64,000 nt of DNA from the NCBI RefSeq assembly GCF_042665255.1, contig NZ_JBHTCD010000005.1. One strand, written 5' to 3'. The position numbers were made by a program, and so were the translations under genes. Each line of letters starts with the position of its first letter. Within the stretch, counting starts at the first letter, position 1. The notes below the pieces were generated by a model. It saw only the letters and a program-made list of their open reading frames with translations. It made no database searches and had not been told where the DNA came from. This document shows positions 16,227 through 24,593 of this stretch, piece after piece. This DNA is from Insolitispirillum peregrinum. Lineage in GTDB: Bacteria > Pseudomonadota > Alphaproteobacteria > Rhodospirillales > Rhodospirillaceae.

Positions 16227-17146
16227 GCCCGAATTCCTTTCATGATGTTGGCATGATCTTCGCGGGGGAACTCAAACGGCGAGTGATCTGCCACATGCTG
16301 CATGTTGGCCCGGAAACCTAGCATCACACTAAAATCAGCAAGCAGTTTTAGTGTCTCGGGTCCATAGGAGTTGCAGGGATGGGACATACATACAGGCGCC
16401 TCTCCCAGAACCCGCTCAAGATGCTCATAATTTTTGCGGTACTCTTCACGCTGACCTTCAGGAGACAGCGCGCAAAGCTGTGTCGGATGACTGTAAGAGT
16501 GCAACCCGATCACATGCCCTTCACCCTTTAAAATCCGCAAGTGATCATCTGTCATCCACAGTTTGGGGACAATTGCGGGAATATCGAAGCCAAAAGACGT
16601 CATCAAGGTTTCCATGACCGCATGATATCGTTCCGGCCCCGCGACACGATCTCGCAAATAGCGGAAAATCCTGTCGTTCCGGGTATAAAAAGGGAAACCG
16701 GCCAGGTAGGCATCCGGCTCAAAACCCGCCATGCCTGCCGCATAGTCCTCTGGGAAACGATCCTTCACGGCCTGAAAGAAATGCTGATAGAAATCATCCA
16801 CCGACTCAAAGTGAGTCGTTCGGAAATACCGATAAACTTCCAGAGGCTCGACGTTACCCTCAAAAACAGATGAATAAACGAACCAAAATGCTGTCAGACC
16901 AAAATCACGCAGAACAGGCAAAGCAACATCATACTGGCACCGCAAGGCATCATCGAATGTCAGGCAGATATCGGTCTCCTGGAGCGCTCCTGCCCCGGCA
17001 CGCCGCATCCACTCTTCGGCAGGAAGAATGTGTTCCCGGCCAACATGATTAATAATCTCAACCAGGTCCTGTGCTGAAATTGCTCCTTGCCCCAATGGGT
17101 GCTGATCATCATGAAAATGATGAAACATAATTCCATACGCAGACAT
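16223..17146 (-). CDS. Polysaccharide deacetylase family protein (CE4/NodB-like)
   Basis: A 307-residue protein. LTFDDALR (62-69) holds the catalytic/metal Asp pair, and HSYSHPTQL in the C-terminal half is the His-containing MT2 motif, both typical of NodB-type metal-dependent deacetylases. No signal peptide is visible, so it probably works in the cytoplasm on a precursor rather than on finished polymer. It is the first gene of the minus-strand locus, and the following gene overlaps it by 4 bases. Its sequence is moderately AT-rich, like the next two genes. Confidence 0.83.
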   Translation of the reverse strand: MSAYGIMFHHFHDDQHPLGQGAISAQDLVEIINHVGREHILPAEEWMRRAGAGALQETDICLTFDDALRCQYDVALPVLRDFGLTAFWFVYSSVFEGNVEPLEVYRYFRTTHFESVDDFYQHFFQAVKDRFPEDYAAGMAGFEPDAYLAGFPFYTRNDRIFRYLRDRVAGPERYHAVMETLMTSFGFDIPAIVPKLWMTDDHLRILKGEGHVIGLHSYSHPTQLCALSPEGQREEYRKNYEHLERVLGEAPVCMSHPCNSYGPETLKLLADFSVMLGFRANMQHVADHSPFEFPREDHANIMKGIRA

Positions 17147-17280
17147 TCTACAATCCTGTCACAACGAACAAATGAAGTTGGTTCATACACCATTTCAACA
17201 AATTATAGAATGCTTTGCCACAGGGCAACGATACCCATGAGTCTGAAATACATGGGAGTCCTCTTTGATTACACAAAAGC

Positions 17281-17317
17281 AAACACCCCGCCCGAAGATC
17301 CTCCGGACGGGGTGTTT
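17281..17317 (-). terminator. Terminator after gltB
   Basis: AAACACCCCG (17281-17290) and CGGGGTGTTT (17308-17317) form a perfect 10-bp stem, extended by partial pairing inside. It lies 32 bp past the gltB stop on the minus strand and is followed in that direction by GCTTTTG. It probably ends the gltDB transcript. Confidence 0.75.
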
Positions 17318-17348
17318 CATGTCAGAAGCAGACGTCTTCCACAAAGCC

Positions 17349-20300
17349 TCAGGCGCGGGCCTTTTCCTCTGCCGAGACCGGAACCTCCAGCCGCGACAGC
17401 ATTTCCTTCGGCACCACCTGCCAGAACTTGCCGACCTCGCGCTCCCAGCCGGTCAGCAGGCTCTTGGCGAACGGCGACTGGGTTTCGGCCAGATGCTCTT
17501 CGATCAGCGACTTCAGCATGTCTTCGTAGTAGGGGACTTCGATCCGCTGCCAGACGATCGACTCGCTGTTGGCACGCGATTCGAACAGCCCTTCGCCGTC
17601 GTAGACAAAGGCCATACCGCCGGTCATCCCGGCCCCGAAGTTCGCCCCGACGCTGCCGAGGATCACCACCGTACCGTTGGTCATGTATTCACAACCATTG
17701 GAACCGCAGCCTTCGATCACCACCTGCGCCCCGGAGTTGCGCACCGCGAAGCGTTCCCCGGCCTGACCAGCGGCGAACAGCTTGCCGCTGGTCGCCCCGT
17801 ACAGGACGGTGTTGCCGATGATGGTGTTCTCGTTCGACTTCAGCGGGCTGTTGACCGCCGGACGGACAACGATGGTGCCGCCCGACAGACCCTTGCCGAC
17901 GTAGTCGTTGGAGTCGCCGAACACTTCCAGCTTCAGACCCTGAACGGCAAACGCCCCCAGCGACTGACCGGCCGACCCGCGCAGGCGGATGGTGATGTGG
18001 CCCGGCTGCAGACCGGTCATGCCGTACTTCTTGACGATCATGTGCGACAGCTTGGTGCCGACGGCGCGGTGGGTGTTGCGCACGTTGTAGGCCAGCTGCA
18101 TCTTTTCGCCGTCTTCCAGCGCCGGACGGGCGTCGAGGATCATCTGGGCGTCAAGGGTTTCGGCGACTTCGTTGCGGCCTTCGACCTTGTTGATGGTCGG
18201 CAGACCACCGGCATCGGCCTGCACCAGCAGCGAATTCATGTCGAGGTCGTCAAGGTGCGACGCCCCACGCGACACCTGCGACAGCAGGTCGGTGCGGCCA
18301 ATCACCTGATCGAGCGAACTGAAGCCCAGATCGGCGAGGATCTGACGGACTTCATCGGCCATGAAGGTGAACAGGTTGACCACCTTTTCCGGCGAGCCGG
18401 TGAACTTGGCGCGCAGGGCCGGGTCCTGGGTGCAAACCCCGACCGGGCAGGTGTTGGAATGGCACTGGCGGACCATGATGCAGCCCATCGCCACCAGCGA
18501 AATGGTGCCAACGGCGAACTCTTCGGCGCCCAGCATGGCAGCGATCACCACGTCGCGGCCGGTCTTGATGCCGCCGTCGGTGCGCAGCAGAACCTTGTGA
18601 CGCAGACGGTTGAGGGTCAGCACCTGATGGACTTCCGACAGGCCCATTTCCCACGGCAGACCGGCGTACTTGATCGAGGTCTGCGGGCTGGCACCGGTGC
18701 CGCCAACGTGGCCGGAGACATGGATCACGTCGGCCTTGGCCTTGGCCACCCCGGCGGCAATCGTCCCGATACCCGAACGGGACACCAGCTTGACGATCAC
18801 CCGCGCCTTGGGATTGATCTGCTTCAGGTCATAGATCAGCTGGGCCAGATCTTCGATCGAATAGATGTCGTGGTGCGGCGGCGGCGAGATCAGCATCACC
18901 CCCGGCGTCGAGTGGCGCAGCTTGGCGATTTCGACCGTCACCTTGAAGCCGGGCAACTGGCCGCCTTCACCGGGCTTGGCCCCCTGAGCGACCTTGATTT
19001 CGATTTCACGGCACTGGTTCAGGTATTCCGCCGTCACCCCAAAGCGGCCAGAGGCCACCTGCTTGATCGCCGAGTTGGCGTTGTCGCCGTTCGGACGCGG
19101 ACGGTAACGGCTGGGGTCTTCCCCGCCTTCACCGCTGTCAGACTTGGCACCGATGCGGTTCATGGCGATGTTGAGGGTGCCATGGGCTTCGGTGGACAGG
19201 GCGCCGAGCGACATCGCCGGGGTGATGAAACGCTTGCGGATTTCGGTCACGCTTTCGACTTCATCCACCGAGATCGGATGGTCGGCGGGCTTGAAGTCCA
19301 GCAGGTCGCGCAGGTTGATCGGCCGCATCTTGCGCAGGCCATCGGAATAGCGCTTGTACAGGTCGTAGTTGTCGGTTTCCACCGCCTGCTGCAGGGTATG
19401 GATCAACGTACCATCGAACGAGTGCGGCTCGCCCGAGTGACGACGGAAGCGATAGAAGCCACCGACCGGCAGCACCGCCGACGGGCCGGTAAAGCCAACA
19501 CCGTGCTGTTCCAGCACCTTTTTCTGGATACCGGCCATCCCCAGACCGGAAATGCGCGACGGCATGCCGGGGAAGAATTCGGCCACCAGCGAGCGCGACA
19601 GGCCGACGGCTTCGAAGTTCAGGCCACCACGGTAGGACGAGATCACCGAGATGCCCATCTTGGACATGATCTTGCGCAGGCCGTCGTCGATGGCCTTCTT
19701 GAAGTGCTTCAGGCCCTTGTCGAGCGGCAGATCCCCGAACAGGCCACGGGCATGGCGTTCCTTGATCGCTTCTTCGGCCAGATAGGCGTTGACGGTGGTG
19801 GCACCGACGCCGATCAGCACCGCGAAGTAATGGGTATCGAGGCACTCACCGGAACGGACGTTCAGGCTGGTGAAGGTGCGCAGCTGCTGCTGGATCAGGT
19901 GGGTATGCACCGCACCGGCGGCCAGAATCATCGGGATCGGCGCACGGGTGGCGGTGGTCTTTTCGTCGGTCAGGATGACGTGGGTGCAACCGCCACGGAT
20001 GGCGTCTTCGGCATCCCGCTGAATGGCGGTGATCGCATCGCGCAGGGCGTTTTCGCCACCATCAACCGGGAAGGTACAATCGACGATCGCCACCGTGTCC
20101 TTCATGTAGGCCCGCATGGCGCGGAACTCATGGGTCAGCAACACCGGGCTTTCCAGTTGCAGCAGGTCGCACTGGCTGGCGTCTTCGTCGAGGATGTTGC
20201 CGAGGTTGCCCAGACGGGTGTTCAGGCTCATCACGCGGGTTTCGCGCAACGGGTCAATCGGCGGGTTGGTCACCTGCGAGAAGTTCTGGCGGAAGAAGTG

Positions 20301-21905
20301 GTGCAGGCCACGATAGTTACCCGACAGCACCGCCAGCGGGGTATCGTCGCCCATCGAGCCGATGGCTTCCTTGCCGTCCTCGACCATCGGATGCAGGATC
20401 ATTTCCATGTCTTCCATGGTCAGGCCATGGGCAGACTGGCGGCGGCGCAGGGTCGGAGTGTCGAGGTCCGATTCGCTGCTGCTCGGGGTGTTGTTGATCA
20501 GACTGTCGAGATGGGTGATGCGGGCGGTCCACTTGGCGTAGTCGTGCTCGCCCGAGATGACGTTCTTCAGCTCGCTGTCGTGATAGAACTTGCCCGCCGA
20601 CAGGTCGATGGCGATGCACTCGCCCGGCCCGACGCGGCCCTTTTCAATGACTTCGGCTTCGTTCAGGCGCACCATGCCGGTTTCCGACCCGACCACCAGC
20701 AGGCCGTCCGAGGTCTTGGAATAACGCAGCGGACGCAGGCCGTTGCGGTCCAGACCGGCGACAACCCAGCGCCCGTCGGTGGCGCACAGCGCCGCCGGAC
20801 CGTCCCACGGTTCCATGATGCAGTTGCAATAGCTGAAGAACTGGCGGTGTTCTTCCGGCATGTTGGAATTCGAGCTGATCGATTCCGGGATCAGCATCGC
20901 CTTGACCACCGGCGCGATACGGCCCGAGCGGGTCAGCAGCTCAAACACCGCATCCAGCGCCGCCGAGTCGGACGAGAACGGCTGGATCACCGGCTTCAGG
21001 TCGGCGATACGGTCGCCGAACACTTCCGATGCCAGACGCGTTTCGTGCGCCTTCATCCAGTTGGCGTTGCCGTTCAGGGTGTTGATTTCGCCGTTGTGGG
21101 CCAGCGTGCGGAACGGCTGGGCCAGACGCCAGGTCGGGAAGGTGTTGGTCGAATAGCGCTGGTGATAGATGGCAAAGGCCGAGACAAAGCGTTCGTCGCG
21201 CAGGTCGGGATAGAACACGTCGAGCTGTTCGGCGAGGAACATGCCCTTGTAGATCACCGAGCGGCAGGACAGCGAGCAGATGTAGAATTCCATCAGGTTG
21301 GCGGCCAGAGCCCGCTTTTCCATCCGGCGACGCAGCACATAGAGGTCGGTTTCAAACTGTTCGTCCGACACGCCCTTGGTGTTGGCGATCATGATCTGCT
21401 CGATCTCGGGGCGGGTGGCGTTGGCCTTTTCCCCGATTACGTCGATGTTCACCGGCACCTGACGCCAGCCATAAATGGTATAGCCGTAGTGCAGGATTTC
21501 CGACTCGACGATGGTGCGGCAATGTTCCTGCGCGTCCATGTCATTCTTCGGCAGGAACACCATCCCGACGGCCAGACGGCCCTGAGCCAGCTCGTGGCCG
21601 GTGCGGCGGACGTGTTCCTTAAAGAATTCCTGCGGGATTTCAACGTGGATACCGGCACCGTCGCCGGTCTTGCCATCGGCATCGACCGCGCCACGGTGGA
21701 ACAGCACCTTCAGGGCTTCGATCCCGGCTTCGACCACCTGACGGCGCGGCTTGCCGTCGATGGCGGCCACCAGACCGACGCCGCAGTTGGCATGTTCTTC
21801 GGCCGGGTTGTAGAGGTGGGCGGCTTCGAGCTTGGCGGCATTGGCCTGCCACTCGGCCACAAACTGTTCGCCGGAAACGGACTGGATGTTGTTTTCGTTC
21901 GACAT
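17349..21905 (-). CDS. gltB: Glutamate synthase (NADPH) large subunit
   Basis: A 1518-residue protein of the standard alpha-subunit length. With the start at 21905 (22 bp after gltD), the Ntn nucleophile Cys of ANCGVGLVA is residue 41, so a 40-residue propeptide would be removed, as in other proteobacterial GltB. The central FMN/synthase region and the 3Fe-4S Cys cluster in GCIMVRQCHSNTCPVG are present. A C-terminal Gly-rich GXGXG-type beta-helix domain follows. It transfers glutamine amide nitrogen to 2-oxoglutarate. An in-frame ATG at 21959 would overlap gltD and is not favoured. Confidence 0.97.
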   Translation of the reverse strand: MSNENNIQSVSGEQFVAEWQANAAKLEAAHLYNPAEEHANCGVGLVAAIDGKPRRQVVEAGIEALKVLFHRGAVDADGKTGDGAGIHVEIPQEFFKEHVRRTGHELAQGRLAVGMVFLPKNDMDAQEHCRTIVESEILHYGYTIYGWRQVPVNIDVIGEKANATRPEIEQIMIANTKGVSDEQFETDLYVLRRRMEKRALAANLMEFYICSLSCRSVIYKGMFLAEQLDVFYPDLRDERFVSAFAIYHQRYSTNTFPTWRLAQPFRTLAHNGEINTLNGNANWMKAHETRLASEVFGDRIADLKPVIQPFSSDSAALDAVFELLTRSGRIAPVVKAMLIPESISSNSNMPEEHRQFFSYCNCIMEPWDGPAALCATDGRWVVAGLDRNGLRPLRYSKTSDGLLVVGSETGMVRLNEAEVIEKGRVGPGECIAIDLSAGKFYHDSELKNVISGEHDYAKWTARITHLDSLINNTPSSSESDLDTPTLRRRQSAHGLTMEDMEMILHPMVEDGKEAIGSMGDDTPLAVLSGNYRGLHHFFRQNFSQVTNPPIDPLRETRVMSLNTRLGNLGNILDEDASQCDLLQLESPVLLTHEFRAMRAYMKDTVAIVDCTFPVDGGENALRDAITAIQRDAEDAIRGGCTHVILTDEKTTATRAPIPMILAAGAVHTHLIQQQLRTFTSLNVRSGECLDTHYFAVLIGVGATTVNAYLAEEAIKERHARGLFGDLPLDKGLKHFKKAIDDGLRKIMSKMGISVISSYRGGLNFEAVGLSRSLVAEFFPGMPSRISGLGMAGIQKKVLEQHGVGFTGPSAVLPVGGFYRFRRHSGEPHSFDGTLIHTLQQAVETDNYDLYKRYSDGLRKMRPINLRDLLDFKPADHPISVDEVESVTEIRKRFITPAMSLGALSTEAHGTLNIAMNRIGAKSDSGEGGEDPSRYRPRPNGDNANSAIKQVASGRFGVTAEYLNQCREIEIKVAQGAKPGEGGQLPGFKVTVEIAKLRHSTPGVMLISPPPHHDIYSIEDLAQLIYDLKQINPKARVIVKLVSRSGIGTIAAGVAKAKADVIHVSGHVGGTGASPQTSIKYAGLPWEMGLSEVHQVLTLNRLRHKVLLRTDGGIKTGRDVVIAAMLGAEEFAVGTISLVAMGCIMVRQCHSNTCPVGVCTQDPALRAKFTGSPEKVVNLFTFMADEVRQILADLGFSSLDQVIGRTDLLSQVSRGASHLDDLDMNSLLVQADAGGLPTINKVEGRNEVAETLDAQMILDARPALEDGEKMQLAYNVRNTHRAVGTKLSHMIVKKYGMTGLQPGHITIRLRGSAGQSLGAFAVQGLKLEVFGDSNDYVGKGLSGGTIVVRPAVNSPLKSNENTIIGNTVLYGATSGKLFAAGQAGERFAVRNSGAQVVIEGCGSNGCEYMTNGTVVILGSVGANFGAGMTGGMAFVYDGEGLFESRANSESIVWQRIEVPYYEDMLKSLIEEHLAETQSPFAKSLLTGWEREVGKFWQVVPKEMLSRLEVPVSAEEKARA

Positions 21906-21927
21906 GTTTTTCAATCCCTGTTCGGCG

Positions 21928-23373
21928 TTATTCGGCGGCCTGAGCCACGGCTTTTTCATTCAGGTAGCGACCGATCGACGCGGCGGCATCACGGCCATCG
22001 CGGATCCCCCACACCACCAGCGACGCCCCGCGCACGATGTCCCCGGCGGCGAACACGCCGTCCAGCGAGGTCATCAGGGTGCGCGGATGGGTCTTCAGGG
22101 TGCCCCAGCGGGTGACGGTCAGGTCGGCTTCGCCGAACATCGCCGGCAGGTCTTCAGGCTCGAAGCCCAGCGCCTCGATCACCAGATCGGCGGGCAGGAC
22201 AAACTGGCTGCCCGGAGTCGGTTCCGGCGACTGGCGGCCCGAGGCATCGGCGACGCCCAGATGCATGCGGATGCAGCGCACACCGGATACCGCCTGATCG
22301 GTGCCTTCGTTCAGCAGCGCCTCGGGGGCGGCCAGCCAGACGAACTCCACACCTTCTTCCTCGGCGTTGGCCACTTCACGCTGCGAGCCGGGCATGTTGT
22401 CGCGGTCGCGGCGATACAGGCACTTCACCGACTTCGCCCCCTGACGGATGGCGGTGCGCACGCAGTCCATCGCGGTATCACCACCGCCGATCACCACCAC
22501 GTCCTTGCCCGCCGCGTTCAGTTCGCCGCTGGTGTAGGCGTCGATGCTGTCGCCGAGGCTGACCTTGTTGGAGGTGATCAGGTAATCCAGCGCCTTGTGC
22601 ACGCCGGTCAGCCCCGCACCGGGGATGGTCAGCGCCCGGGCCTTGTACACGCCGGTGGCGATCAGGATCGAGTCGTGGCGGCTGCGCAGTTCGGCAAAGG
22701 TCACCGTCTTGCCGATGTCGGTGTTCGGGTGGAACACCACACCGCTGCGCTCCAGCAGGTCGACACGGCGGGCGATGACGTCCTTTTCCAGCTTGAAGCC
22801 GGGGATGCCGTACACCAGCAGGCCGCCCATGCGGTCATAGCGGTCATAGACATGGACCTGGAAGCCCTGCATGCGCAGTTGTTCCGCCGCCGCCAGACCA
22901 GCCGGACCGCCACCGATGATGCCGACGCTTTCGCTGCGCTCTTCGGTCGGGACGATGGGCTGTACCCAGCCCTTTTCCCACGCCGTGTCGGTGATGTACT
23001 TTTCCACCGCACCGATGGTCACCGAGCGATGACGGCTCTGTTCCAGCACGCACGACCCTTCGCACAGACGGTCCTGCGGGCAGATGCGGCCACAGACTTC
23101 CGGCATCGAGTTGGTCGACGACGACAGGGCATAGGCTTCTTCCAGACGGCCATTGGCAGTCAGCATCAGCCAGTCGGGAATGTGGTTCCCCAGCGGGCAG
23201 TGCACCGAGCAGAACGGGATGCCGCACTGTTCGCAACGTGACGCCTGACCGGTAGCGCGATCGTCCTGGAAGCCCCCATAGATTTCATTGAAATCCTGTT
23301 TGCGAGTTTCAGCAGCCCGCTTGTCGGGGGATTGCTGCTCGATATGAGTAAACTGCAACATTTTGGACGACAT
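21928..23373 (-). CDS. gltD: Glutamate synthase (NADPH) small subunit
   Basis: A 481-residue protein of normal GltD length. Two N-terminal Cys clusters (CEQCGIPFCSVHCP at about 47-60 and CGRICPQDRLCEGSC at about 94-108) bind 4Fe-4S centres. GGGPAGLAAAEQL is the FAD-binding loop and GGGDTAMDCVRTA the NADPH-binding loop. It feeds electrons from NADPH to GltB. GAGGAGG lies about ten bases before the ATG at 23373. It is co-transcribed with gltB, with a gap of 22 bp. Confidence 0.97.
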   Translation of the reverse strand: MSSKMLQFTHIEQQSPDKRAAETRKQDFNEIYGGFQDDRATGQASRCEQCGIPFCSVHCPLGNHIPDWLMLTANGRLEEAYALSSSTNSMPEVCGRICPQDRLCEGSCVLEQSRHRSVTIGAVEKYITDTAWEKGWVQPIVPTEERSESVGIIGGGPAGLAAAEQLRMQGFQVHVYDRYDRMGGLLVYGIPGFKLEKDVIARRVDLLERSGVVFHPNTDIGKTVTFAELRSRHDSILIATGVYKARALTIPGAGLTGVHKALDYLITSNKVSLGDSIDAYTSGELNAAGKDVVVIGGGDTAMDCVRTAIRQGAKSVKCLYRRDRDNMPGSQREVANAEEEGVEFVWLAAPEALLNEGTDQAVSGVRCIRMHLGVADASGRQSPEPTPGSQFVLPADLVIEALGFEPEDLPAMFGEADLTVTRWGTLKTHPRTLMTSLDGVFAAGDIVRGASLVVWGIRDGRDAAASIGRYLNEKAVAQAAE

Positions 23374-23677
23374 CCGTCGGCCTCCTCAGGTGTTCCAGAG
23401 ACGATACGACATTCTTGCGGCGGGCTCGTGCGCGGGCCTCGCTTACCTTCTCCTCTTACGCCTGGAATTGGCCTATTTCAAGGAAAAATCGGGAAATAGG
23501 TCAACTATGTTTACTATTTTCGAGACGTGATCACCTTTTTACGCCCACCCCCTCCCCCCACCCCCGACAAGGGAGGGAGGGAATAGTAAACAAATGATAC
23601 CTATTTTGTAACTATGCCGCAAAACCATAAGAATGGTAAAAACAGTCCTCTACACCACGTCAGCTGCGGAGCGTCCG
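23374..23677. promoter_or_regulatory. gltD/uppP divergent intergenic region with inverted repeats
   Basis: This 300-bp divergent region contains CCTATTTC (23472-23479) facing GAAATAGG (23493-23500), TTTACTATT (23510-23518) facing AATAGTAAA (23582-23590), and a further CCTATTTT at about 23610. A C-rich tract (about 23542-23565) lies between. Repeated CCTATTT boxes in a shared promoter region could be operators for gltDB or uppP. No regulator can be named. Confidence 0.4.
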
Positions 23678-24490
23678 GTGCCTTTCCTGCAAATCTTTGT
23701 GCTTGCCCTGGTGCAAGGGATCACGGAATTCCTGCCCATCAGCTCGTCCGGCCATCTGGTGCTGGTGCCCGTCCTGACCCACTGGCCCGATCAGGGGCAG
23801 GACATGGACATCGCCGTTCACGTCGGTACCCTCGGGGCGGTGGTCCTGTACCTGTGGCGTGACATCTGGGCGATGCTGGTCGGCCTTGGCCGGTCGCTGC
23901 GCGGGCGCAAGGACCCCGGTGCCCGGCTGTTCTGGCAATTGATTGTCGGCACCATTCCGGTGGTGATCTGCGGCTTTGCCGCCAAAAAGCTGCTGGGTGA
24001 AGAGTTCTTCCGCTCGGTGACGATCATCGGCTGGTCGATGCTGCTGTGGGGGATCGTCCTGTGGCTGGCCGACGTGATGAGCCTGACCGTCAAGCGCATG
24101 GAACACATGCCGTGGTTTGATGCCATCGCCATCGGCGCATCGCAGGTGTTGGCCCTGCTGCCCGGCACCTCGCGCTCGGGCATCACCATGACCGCCGCCC
24201 GCGCCCTGGGCTATGAACGGTCGGACGCCGCCCGCTTCTCGATGCTGCTGTCCATCCCGACCATCGTCGGGGCAGGGATCCTGGCCGGCAAGGACATCTA
24301 CGAAGCCGGTGATCCGGTGATGACCCAGACCGCCCTGATTGCCATCGCCCTGTCCTTTGTCTCGGCGCTGATCACCATCACCATCCTGATGTCCTGGCTG
24401 AAACGGGCCAGCTTTACCCCGTTCGTGCTGTACCGGGTGGTGTTCGGTATTTTCCTGATTGCCCTCAGCTATGGCTGGGTACAGGTTTAA
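23678..24490 (+). CDS. uppP: Undecaprenyl-diphosphatase
   Basis: A 270-residue integral membrane protein that recycles undecaprenyl pyrophosphate to the monophosphate carrier for peptidoglycan and surface glycans. ITEFLPISSSGHL at the N-terminus and LPGTSRSGITM in the middle are the two active-site motifs, and about seven or eight hydrophobic helices follow. The GTG at 23678 is preferred: GGAG is six bases upstream and it gives the family's usual length and N-terminus (MPFLQIF). An ATG at 23633 would add 15 residues with no good ribosome site. Confidence 0.93.
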   Translation: MPFLQIFVLALVQGITEFLPISSSGHLVLVPVLTHWPDQGQDMDIAVHVGTLGAVVLYLWRDIWAMLVGLGRSLRGRKDPGARLFWQLIVGTIPVVICGFAAKKLLGEEFFRSVTIIGWSMLLWGIVLWLADVMSLTVKRMEHMPWFDAIAIGASQVLALLPGTSRSGITMTAARALGYERSDAARFSMLLSIPTIVGAGILAGKDIYEAGDPVMTQTALIAIALSFVSALITITILMSWLKRASFTPFVLYRVVFGIFLIALSYGWVQV

Positions 24491-24523
24491 CGAGCCTTAA
24501 AGGGTTCGCCCGCTACACTGGCG

Positions 24524-24549
24524 GGACAGGGTCTGCGCCCTGTCCTTCC
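24524..24549 (+). terminator. Hairpin after uppP
   Basis: GGACAGGG (24524-24531) and CCCTGTCC (24538-24545) form a perfect 8-bp stem with a 6-base loop, followed by TTCC. It is 34 bp past the uppP stop. The U-run is short, so termination may be partial. Confidence 0.55.
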
Positions 24550-24593
24550 GGTCGTTCGCATCCGGTCCGGCTCCACCAGCGTAGAAGGGTACC

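Noticed and set aside
17265..22115. A 1616-codon open frame on the plus strand opposite gltB
   Set aside because: It is the antisense shadow of gltB: no ribosome site, His/Gln/Arg-rich composition typical of reversed high-GC genes, and no recognisable motif.
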